From Natrarchaeobius oligotrophus (GTDB taxonomy: Archaea > Halobacteriota > Halobacteria > Halobacteriales > Natrialbaceae), in contig NZ_REFZ01000005.1 in the NCBI RefSeq assembly GCF_003841465.1, positions 248,001 to 312,000 on the forward strand: a stretch of 64,000 bases of DNA. Direction: 5' to 3'. Of the stretch, positions 36,463 through 45,264 are shown one piece after another (position 1 is the stretch's first letter; the number at the start of each line of letters is the position of its first letter). The position numbers and the translations under genes are program-made. The notes beneath the pieces are model-generated. The model was not told the DNA's origin, did no database searches, and saw nothing but the letters and a program-made list of their open reading frames with translations.

Positions 36463-39237
36463 ATGAGCGAACTGGCGGACGAGTACCGCCTCGAGTACTT
36501 CGAGGAGGAAGGGTTCGTGCGAACGGAGTGCTCCGAGTGCGGAGCGCACTTCTGGACGCGCGACGAGAGCCGGGAGACCTGTGGCGAACCGCCGTGTGCG
36601 GAGTACGATTTCATCGACAACCCCGGCTTCGAAGCGGAGTACAGTCTCGAGGAGATGCGCGAGGCGTTTCTCTCCTTTTTCGAAGAGCGCGATCACGAAC
36701 GAATCGATCCCTATCCCGTCGCCGCCAATCGCTGGCGCGACGACGTCCTGTTGACCCAGGCGTCGATCTACGACTTCCAGCCGCTGGTCACCTCCGGCGA
36801 GACGCCGCCGCCGGCGAATCCGTTGACGGTCTCCCAGCCGTGCATTCGGATGCAGGACATCGACAACGTCGGCAAGACGGGTCGTCACACGATGGCGTTC
36901 GAGATGATGGCCCACCACGCGTTCAACGCGCGCGAAGCGGCCGGTAATCGGTACGCCTACCAGGGCGAGGTGTACTGGAAGGATCGGACCGTCGAACTCT
37001 GTGACGAGCTGCTCGATTCGCTCGGTGCCGACGTCACCGACGTCACCTACATCGAGGATCCGTGGGTCGGCGGCGGGAACGCCGGTCCCGCGATCGAGGT
37101 CATCTACCGTGGACTCGAGCTGGCGACGCTCGTCTTCATGTGCATGGAGCAGGATCCGGACGGCGAGTACGAGCTCAAAGACGGCAACCGTTACTCCTAC
37201 ATGGACACGTACATCGTCGACACCGGCTACGGCCTCGAACGCTGGACCTGGATGAGCCAGGGAACGCCGACCGTCTACGAGGCGATCTACCCGGAGATGA
37301 TCTCCTTTTTGAAGGAAAACGCCGGCATCTCCCACACCGACGAGGAGGCCGCCCTCGTCAACCGCGCCGCCCACCTCTCCGGCCAGCTCGACATCGACGA
37401 CGTCGACGACGTCGAGGCCGCCCGCGACGACCTCGCCGCACAGCTCGACGTCTCGACCGACGAGCTTCGAACGCTGCTCGAACCGCTCGAGGACATCTAC
37501 GCGATCGCGGATCACTGCCGGACGCTCGCGTACATGCTCGGGGACGGCATCGTCCCCTCGAACGTCGGCACCGGCTACCTCGCCCGAATGGTGCTCCGGC
37601 GAACCAAGCGCCTCTGTGACACCGTCGGCGTCGACGCGCCGCTCGACGAACTCGTCGACATGCAGGCCGACCGACTCGGCTACGAAAACCGCGACACGAT
37701 CCGCGATATCGTCCGCACCGAGGTCGAGAAGTACCGCGAGACGCTCGAGCGCGGCGGTCGTCGGGTCGAGTCGCTCTCCGAGGAGTACGCGGCCAAAGGC
37801 GAGCCGATCCCGACCGACGAACTGATCGAACTCTACGACTCCCACGGCATCCAGCCCGACATGGTCGCCGAGATCGCAGACGACGTCGGCGCGGACGTCG
37901 ACGTCCCCGACGACTTCTACAGCCTCGTCGCACAGCGCCACGACAGCTCCGGGGCGCTCGAGTCGACGACCGAGGAGGAGGACGAACGGTTCGAGGACCT
38001 TCCGAAGACGGAGAAGCTCTACTACGACGACCAGCAGCGAACCCAGTTCGAGGCCGTCGTCCTCGACGTCTTCGAGCGCGATGAGGGCTACGACGTCGTC
38101 CTCGACCAGACGATGTTCTACCCCGAAGGCGGCGGCCAGCCCGCCGACACGGGGACGCTCTCGACCGACGACGTCACCGTCGACGTCACCGACGTCCAGA
38201 TCGAAGACGGCGTCGTCCTCCACCGAACCGACGACACCCCCGGCAAGGGCGAATTCGTCAACGGGCAGGTCGACACCGGACGGCGTCGCCAGCTCATGCG
38301 CCACCACACCGCCACGCACGTCGTCATCCACTCGGCGCGCGAGGTCCTCGGCGAGCACGTCCGCCAGGCCGGCGCACAGAAAGGCGTCGACTCTTCGCGC
38401 ATCGACCTGCGCCACTACGACCGGATCGACCGCGACGACGTCAAGGAGATCGAACGCATCGCCAACGAACTCGTGATGGACAACACGGCCGTCACCCAGG
38501 AGTGGCCGGATCGCCACGAGGCCGAGGCCGAACACGGCTTCGACCTCTACCAGGGCGGCATCCCGCCGGGCGAGCAGATCCGCCTCATCCACGTCGCGGA
38601 GGACGTCCAGGCCTGCGGGGGGACCCACGTCGCCCGCACCGGCGACATCGGCGCGATCAAGATTCGCTCGACCGAACGCGTCCAGGACGGCGTCGAGCGC
38701 ATCACGTTCGCGGCCGGCGAGGCCGCCCTCGAGGCGACCCAGGCGACGGAAGATGCCCTCTACGAGGCGGCCGAGGTGCTCGACGTCTCGCCCGCGGACG
38801 TCCCCGAGACCGCGGCGCGGTTTTTCGAGGAGTGGAAAGACCGCGGCAAGCAGATCGAGGAGCTGACAGAACAGCTCGCCGAGGCTCGCGCGGGCGGCGG
38901 CGACGGCGCGGACGAGGTCGACGTCGGCGAGACGACCGCGGTCGTCGACCGGATCGACACCGACGTGGACGAACTCCGGGCGACCGCGAACGCCATCGCA
39001 GAGGAAGGGACGATCGCCGTCCTCGGCAGCGGGGAAGACAGCGCGCAGTTCGTGGTCGCGGTTCCCGACGGCGTCGGCGTCAACGCCGGCGAGGTCGTCG
39101 GCGAACTCGCCGCGAAGGTCGGCGGCGGCGGCGGCGGTCCGCCCGACTTCGCACAGGGCGGCGGCCCCGACGTCGACGCCTTAGACGAGGCGCTCGAGGA
39201 CGCGCCCGACGTGTTGCGTCAGATCCAGGACGCCTGA
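36463..39237 (+). CDS. alaS: Alanyl-tRNA synthetase
   Basis: 924-residue enzyme that charges tRNA-Ala and edits mischarged Ser and Gly. The class II catalytic core contains [23 protein letters not shown] (about 85-108) and [19 protein letters not shown] (about 125). The editing domain has [15 protein letters not shown] (about 612) and a distal [13 protein letters not shown] (about 717). A coiled region and C-Ala domain follow, ending in a Gly-rich stretch. The length fits archaeal AlaS. CCTATAATGAGC at the start indicates a nearby promoter and the ATG used. Confidence 0.97.
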   Translation: MSELADEYRLEYFEEEGFVRTECSECGAHFWTRDESRETCGEPPCAEYDFIDNPGFEAEYSLEEMREAFLSFFEERDHERIDPYPVAANRWRDDVLLTQASIYDFQPLVTSGETPPPANPLTVSQPCIRMQDIDNVGKTGRHTMAFEMMAHHAFNAREAAGNRYAYQGEVYWKDRTVELCDELLDSLGADVTDVTYIEDPWVGGGNAGPAIEVIYRGLELATLVFMCMEQDPDGEYELKDGNRYSYMDTYIVDTGYGLERWTWMSQGTPTVYEAIYPEMISFLKENAGISHTDEEAALVNRAAHLSGQLDIDDVDDVEAARDDLAAQLDVSTDELRTLLEPLEDIYAIADHCRTLAYMLGDGIVPSNVGTGYLARMVLRRTKRLCDTVGVDAPLDELVDMQADRLGYENRDTIRDIVRTEVEKYRETLERGGRRVESLSEEYAAKGEPIPTDELIELYDSHGIQPDMVAEIADDVGADVDVPDDFYSLVAQRHDSSGALESTTEEEDERFEDLPKTEKLYYDDQQRTQFEAVVLDVFERDEGYDVVLDQTMFYPEGGGQPADTGTLSTDDVTVDVTDVQIEDGVVLHRTDDTPGKGEFVNGQVDTGRRRQLMRHHTATHVVIHSAREVLGEHVRQAGAQKGVDSSRIDLRHYDRIDRDDVKEIERIANELVMDNTAVTQEWPDRHEAEAEHGFDLYQGGIPPGEQIRLIHVAEDVQACGGTHVARTGDIGAIKIRSTERVQDGVERITFAAGEAALEATQATEDALYEAAEVLDVSPADVPETAARFFEEWKDRGKQIEELTEQLAEARAGGGDGADEVDVGETTAVVDRIDTDVDELRATANAIAEEGTIAVLGSGEDSAQFVVAVPDGVGVNAGEVVGELAAKVGGGGGGPPDFAQGGGPDVDALDEALEDAPDVLRQIQDA

Positions 39238-39352
39238 TCCGGATCTCGGTACTCGATAGTAGTTTTTCACACACGGAAGCCTGGTGGTAGCGATTTCTCC
39301 GTCGGCTGACCCCACAGATTTTGAGGCTAGCTGTCGTTTTATAACGGGTGTT

Positions 39353-39433
39353 TGGGACGGAAAACCTTTCACTCGTCATTGGGACGGAAAACCTTTCACT
39401 CGTCATTGGGACGGAAAACCTTTCACTCGTCAG
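39353..39433 (+). repeat. Three identical 27-bp repeats before hicB
   Basis: TGGGACGGAAAACCTTTCACTCGTCA/T is present three times without a mismatch apart from the last base (39353-39379, 39380-39406, 39407-39433). The array ends directly at the first hicB ATG. It is in frame with hicB (WDGKPFTRH) but no start codon lies just upstream, so a regulatory reading is favoured. Confidence 0.85.
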
Positions 39434-39670
39434 ATGGTGGTAGTAGACATGGGAGTTCAACCCCGGCGTGACAACAACAGCGATACTATCACTGTTACCC
39501 GTAGTGGTGACTGGTACGTCGCTAAAGACGAAGCGACCGGGGTTGCGAGTCAAGGTGAGACGAAAATTGAAGCAATCGAGAACCTTGCTGAAGCACTCGA
39601 GTTGCACACTCGCCCCGAACCAGAAGATTCTGACGGAGAAATCGAAGAATCCACGGCTCCGTGGTTCTAA
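39434..39670 (+). CDS. HicB-like antitoxin
   Basis: 78-residue HicB-family antitoxin-like protein. The core ITVTRSGDWYVAKDEATGVASQGETKIEAIENLAEALEL (about 18-56) is the RNase-H-like HicB fold with its GE(T/S)xxEAxxNL motif, quoted here across two segments. The C-terminus is acidic (PEPEDSDGEIEE). It normally binds and blocks HicA. The toxin gene follows after 67 bases. The DNA is more AT-rich than its neighbours, a sign of transfer. A second ATG at 39449 is possible. Confidence 0.8.
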   Translation: MVVVDMGVQPRRDNNSDTITVTRSGDWYVAKDEATGVASQGETKIEAIENLAEALELHTRPEPEDSDGEIEESTAPWF

Positions 39671-39737
39671 GCACGAGTTTCACTTTCGGTCCCGTGCGGG
39701 AACCCTTATTCACTTCCGCGAGAAATAGTGAAATATC

Positions 39738-39983
39738 GTGACACGAGGGACGTACTCCGGCCACGACATCATCAAAGCTCTCGGGAACTGGGGCTTCCAC
39801 AAGGTCGATCAGACCGGGAGTCACGTGAAGCTGAAATACGTCCATCCGGACACAGGCAAGACGAGATACGTCACTGTTCCGCTGCACGATGAACTCGCTC
39901 CTGGTACGCTTCGATCAATCGCAGATCAGGCCGGTGCTGAGGATTCCCAGGCGTTCCTCGACGAGATGGACAAAATGGTCTGA
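39738..39983 (+). CDS. HicA-like mRNA interferase toxin
   Basis: 81-residue double-stranded-RNA-binding-fold toxin that cleaves mRNA. The family core is visible: IIKALGNWGFHKVDQTGSHVKLKY (about 10-33) with the catalytic His in TGSHVK, then VTVPLHDELAPGTLRSIADQAG (about 45-66). The start codon is GTG. Antitoxin first, toxin second is less usual than the classical hicA-hicB order, but it is known. An IS-like sequence begins 8 bases after the stop. Confidence 0.85.
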   Translation: MTRGTYSGHDIIKALGNWGFHKVDQTGSHVKLKYVHPDTGKTRYVTVPLHDELAPGTLRSIADQAGAEDSQAFLDEMDKMV

Positions 39984-39990
39984 CCTAAAC

Positions 39991-40033
39991 CACGGCAGAG
40001 CCGTGAACGAGTAGGGTGGGGAGGAAGTCACTG
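39991..40033 (+). mobile_element. IS200/IS605-like right-end remnant
   Basis: Hairpin CACGGC-AGA-GCCGTG (39991-40005) is followed by GGTGGGGAGGAAGTCACTG (40015-40033), which matches 17 of 19 bases of the minus-strand motif at 63856-63874 next to the hairpin of the element at the right edge. No transposase or TnpB gene is left here; hicB-hicA take its place. Confidence 0.45.
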
Positions 40034-40098
40034 CCAGAGTCCGACCGCTACCGCGTAGAACCGAAACCGTCGCCTTCCTCCGGGTACTTCCAGTCGGT

Positions 40099-40899
40099 AT
40101 GCCCACCGCCACGAACGGCGACGTCTCGCTGTACTACGAGCGCGACGGCGATCCCGACGCGGAGTCGATCGTCTTCGTCCCCGAGGCCGGCCTCGGAGGT
40201 TGGCTCTGGGGCTGGCAACACGCCGGACTCGCCGGCCCGTTCGAGACCGTCGTCTGGGACCTCCGGGGAACCGGCCGCTCCGACGCGCCGCCCGGTCCGT
40301 ACGCTCTCGAGGACCTCGTCGCCGACCTCGAGGCGGTGCTTTCGGACTGCGAGATCCGAAACGCCCACCTGGTCGGCTGCGGCCTCGGCGGCGCGGTCGC
40401 GCTCGGTGTTGCCCGCGCGACGAACCGGGTCGAGACGCTGACGCTGCTCGCCACCGCGGCCCGCGGGGACGAGTACGACCTCGAGTCGCTGTTCGCCCCG
40501 CCGGACGACCGCGAGGCGCTTCGTCGGTCGCTCGAGACGGCGCTCTCGGGCGACTTTCGCGAGGCACAGCCCGACGTCGTCTCGGGGATCGTCGACTGGC
40601 GCGCCGACGGCGACGCCGACCGCAACGGGTGGGAGGCCCAGGTCGCCGCGCTCGAGGACTTCGACGCGACCGACTGGCTGCTCGAGGTGACACGGCCGAC
40701 GCTGGTCTTTCACGGAACCGACGACGAACTCGTTCCGCCCGCGGCGGGCCGCGATCTCGCCGACGGCCTCCCCCGCGGCGAGTTCGTCCCGCTCGAGGGC
40801 GCGGGACACCTCGCGCTCGTCGAACGATCGCGGACGGTCAACGATCGGATCGCGGGGCTGTTCGAGGAGCGGACGGACGGCAACCGCACTGGCCGTTGA
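40099..40899 (+). CDS. Alpha/beta-hydrolase-fold protein with no nucleophile
   Basis: 266-residue member of the alpha/beta-hydrolase superfamily, similar in layout to MenH-type esterases. Oxyanion region VVWDLRGTGRSDAPPGPY (about 50-67), acid loop FHGTDDELVPP (about 205) and the catalytic His in GAGHLALVE (about 235) are present. The nucleophile elbow reads Gly93-Cys-Gly-Leu-Gly, so the Ser at position 95 is replaced by Gly. It may be a non-hydrolytic lyase-like or binding form. The next gene encodes a degenerate adenylation-domain protein in the same direction, 87 bases on. Confidence 0.85.
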   Translation: MPTATNGDVSLYYERDGDPDAESIVFVPEAGLGGWLWGWQHAGLAGPFETVVWDLRGTGRSDAPPGPYALEDLVADLEAVLSDCEIRNAHLVGCGLGGAVALGVARATNRVETLTLLATAARGDEYDLESLFAPPDDREALRRSLETALSGDFREAQPDVVSGIVDWRADGDADRNGWEAQVAALEDFDATDWLLEVTRPTLVFHGTDDELVPPAAGRDLADGLPRGEFVPLEGAGHLALVERSRTVNDRIAGLFEERTDGNRTGR

Positions 40900-40986
40900 A
40901 CGGGTTACTCACCGTTCGCCCTCGAGGGGCCGCCGCTTGCGAGTGTCCGCTCGCCTACTACGGGGGTGTGCGCCGTACGGTCCGTC

Positions 40987-42315
40987 GTGACCCTCTCGGT
41001 GGCCCAGCGGGCGCGGCGGTTTCCCGACCGAACGGCGGTCGTCGACGTCTCCGAGGAGCGGCTGTACGCGCCGGCCGAGACCGTCCACGAGGACCGCGTC
41101 ACCTACGCCGAGCTATCGGAACTGGCCGACGACGTGGCCGCCCGACTCGCGGCGCTCACGGTCGACGCCGGCGACACCGTCGCACTCGTCACCCGAAACC
41201 GGGTCGCCTCGCTCGCGCTGTTTTTCGCCTGTCGTCGCCTCGGCGCGACGTTCGCGCCGATCTCCCACCGACTCACGCCGGTCACCGTCGAGCGACCGTT
41301 CGACGCCATCTCGCCCGAGATCGTCGTCTTCGAGGCCGCACAGCGCGACCTCGTTCGGTCGATCCCCCACGACCGGTCGATCACGCTCGAGAAGCTGGCG
41401 ACCGTCGCCCTCGACGCCCGGATCGGCGCGGAGCGAACCGCCGGACTCACCGAACTCGACGACGACGTCGGCTCCGATTCCACGGCGGGAGACGACGACC
41501 GACCGCTGCTCGTTCTCCACGGCGAGGGCGGACGCCCGGCGGCCGCGTTTTCGGAGCGCTCGCTCGAGCGAACCTGCGCCTCCGCACTCGTGACCTGGGG
41601 GCTGTCGGCCGACGACGTCGCGCCGGTCGTCACGCCGCTTTCGGCCGCTGACGGGTTCGTTCGCGTCGCGCTCCCGTTGCTGTACGTCGGCGGTCGGCTG
41701 CTGCTCGACCGCGCGTTCGACCCCGGCGATACGCTGGCCGCGATCGAGACCGAGGGGGCGACGTTTCTCGCCGGTCGAACGATCACGTTTCGCGAGTTGG
41801 CAACGGAATCCGGGTTCGACGACGCCGTCGGCTCGCTCGAGCGGGCGGTCCCCGATCACTCCGTTCCGGCGACGTTCCTCGAGCCCTACCGCGAGCGGGA
41901 CGTGACGGTCACCCGCGCCTACGGGAGACTCGAGTGTCCGACGGCGCTGTGCGAGACGGACGACGCGGTCGGTTCCGGGTCCGACGGTGTCGCCGACTGC
42001 GACGACGCCGTCGGGTCTACGGGAACCGCCGTCGGCGTCCCCGTCCCCGACTGTCGCGTCAGGCTGGTCGACGAGGACGGAACGGCTCTCGCAGGGTCGG
42101 GAACCGGCCGACTGCAGCTCTCGGGGCCGGTCGTCGCGGACGGCTACGTAAACGCTGCCGCTTCCACCGACGCGGATGGGTCCGACGAGTGGGACGCCGT
42201 CGACCGGACCACCGAACGCGAGGCGGGCGACTCCGCCGGGGAATTCGTCGACGGCTGGTTCGACGCCGGCGACCGCGTTCGCCGGGACGACCGCGGCGTC
42301 TACGTTCTCGAGTAG
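40987..42315 (+). CDS. Truncated, P-loop-deficient AMP-ligase-like protein
   Basis: 442-residue protein with the fold pattern of acyl-CoA synthetases (MenE-type). The N-terminal ligase region VTYAELSELADDVAARL (about 37) and RRLGATFAPISHRLTP (about 80-95) are clear. The nucleotide loop, normally a Thr-Ser-Gly-rich motif ending in Lys, is LLVLHGEGGRPAAAFS (about 173-188). The hinge motif GWFDAGDRVRRDDRGVYVLE is the last thing encoded, so the small C-terminal domain with the catalytic Lys is absent. It probably has no adenylation activity. The GTG at 40987 is preferred; 40966 is an alternative. Confidence 0.8.
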   Translation: MTLSVAQRARRFPDRTAVVDVSEERLYAPAETVHEDRVTYAELSELADDVAARLAALTVDAGDTVALVTRNRVASLALFFACRRLGATFAPISHRLTPVTVERPFDAISPEIVVFEAAQRDLVRSIPHDRSITLEKLATVALDARIGAERTAGLTELDDDVGSDSTAGDDDRPLLVLHGEGGRPAAAFSERSLERTCASALVTWGLSADDVAPVVTPLSAADGFVRVALPLLYVGGRLLLDRAFDPGDTLAAIETEGATFLAGRTITFRELATESGFDDAVGSLERAVPDHSVPATFLEPYRERDVTVTRAYGRLECPTALCETDDAVGSGSDGVADCDDAVGSTGTAVGVPVPDCRVRLVDEDGTALAGSGTGRLQLSGPVVADGYVNAAASTDADGSDEWDAVDRTTEREAGDSAGEFVDGWFDAGDRVRRDDRGVYVLE

Positions 42316-42494
42316 CTCCGTCCTCGTGCGCTCACACCGAGGAACGCGGCCTCGAGTCATCGATCCGTACCCGACGTCGGGCCGTAACGCTCTCTCGTCC
42401 GAGACAGTACGGTCGTCCGATCGATCGTCGCCGGTCGCGGCAACGTCGACGCCGGACAGAAGGTCTATCCGTCCGGAGGGGCCACTGTGGAACG

Positions 42495-43277
42495 ATGAGT
42501 CACCTCCGTATCGCCGTCCTGGACGCCACCCACCGGGACGAAAACGCGAGGCGAAACTTCCGGCGCGAACTCGCCGGCTCGCTCGCTGAGTTCGACGTCA
42601 CCGACGGATCGGTTCCGGACGACTTCGCGTTCGACGCCGCGGTCGTCACCGGCTCGCGGTCGTCGGTCTACTGGGACGAGGCGTGGATCGAGTCCACCAA
42701 AGCGTGGGTTTCCGAGGCGATCGACCGCGACATTCCGTTTCTCGGCGTCTGTTGGGGACACCAGCTGCTCGCGGACGTCCTCGGCGGCACCGTCGAGGAC
42801 ATGGGTGCCTACGAGGTCGGCTACAGCGAGATCGAGCGGACGGCCGATTCGCGGCTGTTCGACGGCATCTCCGAGACGTTCACCGCCTTCACCAGCCACT
42901 CCGACGCGGTGTCGGAACTGCCGCTGGGGGCCGACGCGCTCGCGAGGAACCACTACTCGAATCACGGCTTCCGAAAGGACCGGGTCTTCGGCGTCCAGTT
43001 CCACCCCGAGTACGACACGAAGACCGCTCGCGATCTCGTCCACACCAAGGAGCTCTCGGACGAGCGCCTCGAGTCCGTCCTCGCGGAGATCAACCGGGAG
43101 AACTATCGCGCAGCCTGCGAGGCGAAACTCGTCTTCGGGAACTTCCTCGAGTTCGTCCGGGAGACGACCGAGACGGTCGCGGTCGAAGCCGGCGACGCGA
43201 CGGCGGTCGGTGCCGGCAGCGACGTAGCGACCGACGGGTCCGGCGACGATTCGGCCGCGACGGGGCGCTCGGACTGA
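42495..43277 (+). CDS. Class I glutamine amidotransferase-like protein
   Basis: 260-residue protein of the GMP-synthase/amidotransferase class. The nucleophile elbow is GVCWGHQLLADV with Cys86. The His-Glu pair is in FGVQFHPEYD (about 170), and SHSDAVSELP (about 136) is a typical loop. The C-terminal extension past about residue 215 is low complexity. No synthetase subunit is next to it, so the ammonia acceptor is unknown; it may be a stand-alone glutamine amidotransferase or a peptidase-like protein. Confidence 0.87.
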   Translation: MSHLRIAVLDATHRDENARRNFRRELAGSLAEFDVTDGSVPDDFAFDAAVVTGSRSSVYWDEAWIESTKAWVSEAIDRDIPFLGVCWGHQLLADVLGGTVEDMGAYEVGYSEIERTADSRLFDGISETFTAFTSHSDAVSELPLGADALARNHYSNHGFRKDRVFGVQFHPEYDTKTARDLVHTKELSDERLESVLAEINRENYRAACEAKLVFGNFLEFVRETTETVAVEAGDATAVGAGSDVATDGSGDDSAATGRSD

Positions 43278-43281
43278 CGAG

Positions 43282-43638
43282 CTACCGGACGAGTCTCCGT
43301 AGCCGCTCGAGCGGACCCGACGCCGCTCTCTCAGCGGTGCCGTCTGTTTGTTCGGACGTTCGGTCCTCGAGCACCTGTTCGTACCGGACGACGACGTCGC
43401 GGTGGCGGCGTTCGCGCGCCGCGAGTTCCCGCTCGAGCGCGGCGACGCGAGCGCGTAGCTGCGTTCGTTCGATGCGGGACGGAAGCGACGCTCCGGAGCG
43501 ATCGTCGGACGAGGAGTGATCGTCCGAGCACACCGGGGAGACGTCGGACCGAAACTCGAGTTCGAGTCCTCGGCTCGGATCCGTCGTCCGCTCGTCTTCG
43601 GCGGGGGTGGAGTCGACTGACCGTTGTTCGACGGACAT
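43282..43638 (-). CDS. Small coiled-coil hypothetical protein
   Basis: 118 residues; not recognised. The N-terminal 60 residues are Ser/Asp/Glu-rich. Residues 60-90 (QLRARVAALERELAARERRHR) form a strong coiled coil, and the C-terminus is basic (PLERLRRLVR). It converges with the amidotransferase gene. Confidence 0.55.
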   Translation of the reverse strand: MSVEQRSVDSTPAEDERTTDPSRGLELEFRSDVSPVCSDDHSSSDDRSGASLPSRIERTQLRARVAALERELAARERRHRDVVVRYEQVLEDRTSEQTDGTAERAASGPLERLRRLVR

Positions 43639-43683
43639 GCTACCCACTGCCACGGACGTGGGGAAAAAGCTCAGTCAGTCGGG

Positions 43684-43701
43684 CGTCAGACGGGTCTGAC
43701 G
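43684..43701. terminator. Hairpin past threonine synthase
   Basis: CGTCAGA-CGGG-TCTGACG is a perfect 7-bp hairpin 20 bases past the threonine synthase stop on the minus strand, before the next minus-strand start. Confidence 0.4.
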
Positions 43702-43720
43702 GGGGTCGTGCGTCCGTCGT

Positions 43721-44983
43721 TCACTCCCCCTGCAGGTGTGCGAGCACGCCCTCCGTGTCCGCGGGCACCGGCTCGGGGTCGCGACCCGCGGCGGCGGCAG
43801 CGTCGGGGTCTTTGAGTAGGTGGCCGGTCGTCAGGCAGGCGACGCGCTCGTCGTCCGAGACGACGCCGTCGGCCCGCAGCTTTCGCAGGCCGGCGACCGA
43901 CGCCGCGGACGCCGGTTCGACGCCGATCCCCTCGCCCGCCAGGTCGCGCTGGGCCGCGGTGATCTCCTCGTCGGTGACCGAAATCGCGGTGCCGCCGGTC
44001 TCGCGGATGCCGGGAAGCGCCTTCGGCGCGTTGACCGGGTTGCCGATCCGGATGGCCGTCGCCCGCGTTTCGACGTCGTCCCAGCGGCGCACCTCGTCGG
44101 CTCCGTTCTCGATCGCTTCGACCATCGGGGCCGCGCCTTCGGCCTGGACGCCGACCAGTTTGGGCACCTCGCCCTCCTCGAGTTCGCCCGCCTGAACGAG
44201 TTCGCGGAAGGCCTTGTACAGCGCCGACGTGTTCCCCGCGTTACCCACCGGCAGCACGATCCGGTCCGGCACCGCGTCGTAGTCCGCGAGAAAGCCCTCG
44301 AGGATCTCGAGGCCGATCGTCTTCTGGCCCTCGAGCCGGAAGGGGTTCAGCGAGTTCAGCAGGTAGGCCTCGCCCTTCGCGGCGAGCTCCTGGACGACGT
44401 CGAGGCAGGCGTCGAAGTTGCCGTCGACCTCGAGGATGCGCGCGCCGTGGAGGCTCGCCTGGGCGACCTTACCGGCGGCGACCTTGCCCGCCGGCAGGAG
44501 CACGAGGGTCTCCATCCCGCCGCGGGAGCCGTAGGCCGCGAGCGCGGCGCTCGTGTTTCCGGTCGAGGCACACGCCAGCCGGTCGACGCCGAGTTCCTTC
44601 GCGACGGCGACGCCGACGGTCATGCCCCGGTCTTTGAACGAGCCCGTCGGGTTCATCCCCTCGTGTTTGATCCGCAACGCCTCGACGCCGACCGACTCCT
44701 CGAGCCGGGGCACCTCGTACAGCGGCGTCGCCCCTTCCCGGATCGTCACTCCTTCCTCGAGGGGCAGGGAAGCGCCGTAGCGCCAGACGCCCCGGCCCTC
44801 GAAGTCCGCGAACGTCGGGAGGTCGGCGTACCGTACCTCGAGCAATCCGTCGCACTCGTCGCAGGTGTACCGGACGTCCTCGAAGGGCGCGAACGTTTCG
44901 CCGCACTCGATGCACTCGAGCCAGACGCCGTCGTCGGCGTCGGCCGGCACCGCCGGTTGATCGGCGGAGAGACTGAGACTCAT
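43721..44983 (-). CDS. thrC: Threonine synthase
   Basis: 420-residue PLP enzyme that converts O-phosphohomoserine to threonine. An N-terminal zinc ribbon (CIECGETF, then CDECDGLLEV, about 24-50) is followed by the PLP-lysine motif MNPTGSFKDRGMTVG (about 115) and CASTGNTSAALAAYG (about 145). The C-terminal VEPASAASVAGLRKL is also typical. It is co-directional with the arginine cluster but separated by about 280 bases. Confidence 0.95.
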   Translation of the reverse strand: MSLSLSADQPAVPADADDGVWLECIECGETFAPFEDVRYTCDECDGLLEVRYADLPTFADFEGRGVWRYGASLPLEEGVTIREGATPLYEVPRLEESVGVEALRIKHEGMNPTGSFKDRGMTVGVAVAKELGVDRLACASTGNTSAALAAYGSRGGMETLVLLPAGKVAAGKVAQASLHGARILEVDGNFDACLDVVQELAAKGEAYLLNSLNPFRLEGQKTIGLEILEGFLADYDAVPDRIVLPVGNAGNTSALYKAFRELVQAGELEEGEVPKLVGVQAEGAAPMVEAIENGADEVRRWDDVETRATAIRIGNPVNAPKALPGIRETGGTAISVTDEEITAAQRDLAGEGIGVEPASAASVAGLRKLRADGVVSDDERVACLTTGHLLKDPDAAAAAGRDPEPVPADTEGVLAHLQGE

Positions 44984-45094
44984 TGTCGCTCGAGAGGGCG
45001 GGCACGGGCAAAAAGAACGTGGATTCGTCCGTCGAATCGGTGGTGACAGTCACGGAGATGCAAGGAGGATTCCCTCGATGTCAGTCGGGTAAAT

Positions 45095-45121
45095 GACTCG
45101 AGCAGCCAGCTCAAAAGTGCC
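45095..45121. repeat. Partial copy of the argF 3' end
   Basis: GACTCGAGCAGCCAGCTCAAAAGTGCC is nearly the same as the argF terminus at 45267-45292, with two differences in the overlap. It lies about 175 bases beyond argF in direct orientation. In the copy the stop codon is changed, so the frame reads ALLSWLLESF. Confidence 0.7.
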
Positions 45122-45264
45122 CTGACTGCCACCTTTTTTCGCTCGGGTTCGGTCCCCTCACCCTCACGAAAAAATCTGTCTGGCGAGCGCGTCGCTCTCG
45201 CCGACCGTCGCCTCACTTCGTTCGGCGAGAGACGGAAAAACCGCTCGCTTCGTTCGCGGGACAC

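Noticed and set aside
39353-39433. CRISPR-like array
   Set aside because: The units are contiguous with no spacers and only three copies, so it is a tandem repeat.
39449-39470. GGGAGTTCAACCCCGG resembling a tRNA T-arm
   Set aside because: No acceptor, D-arm or anticodon arm can be placed around it; it is part of hicB.
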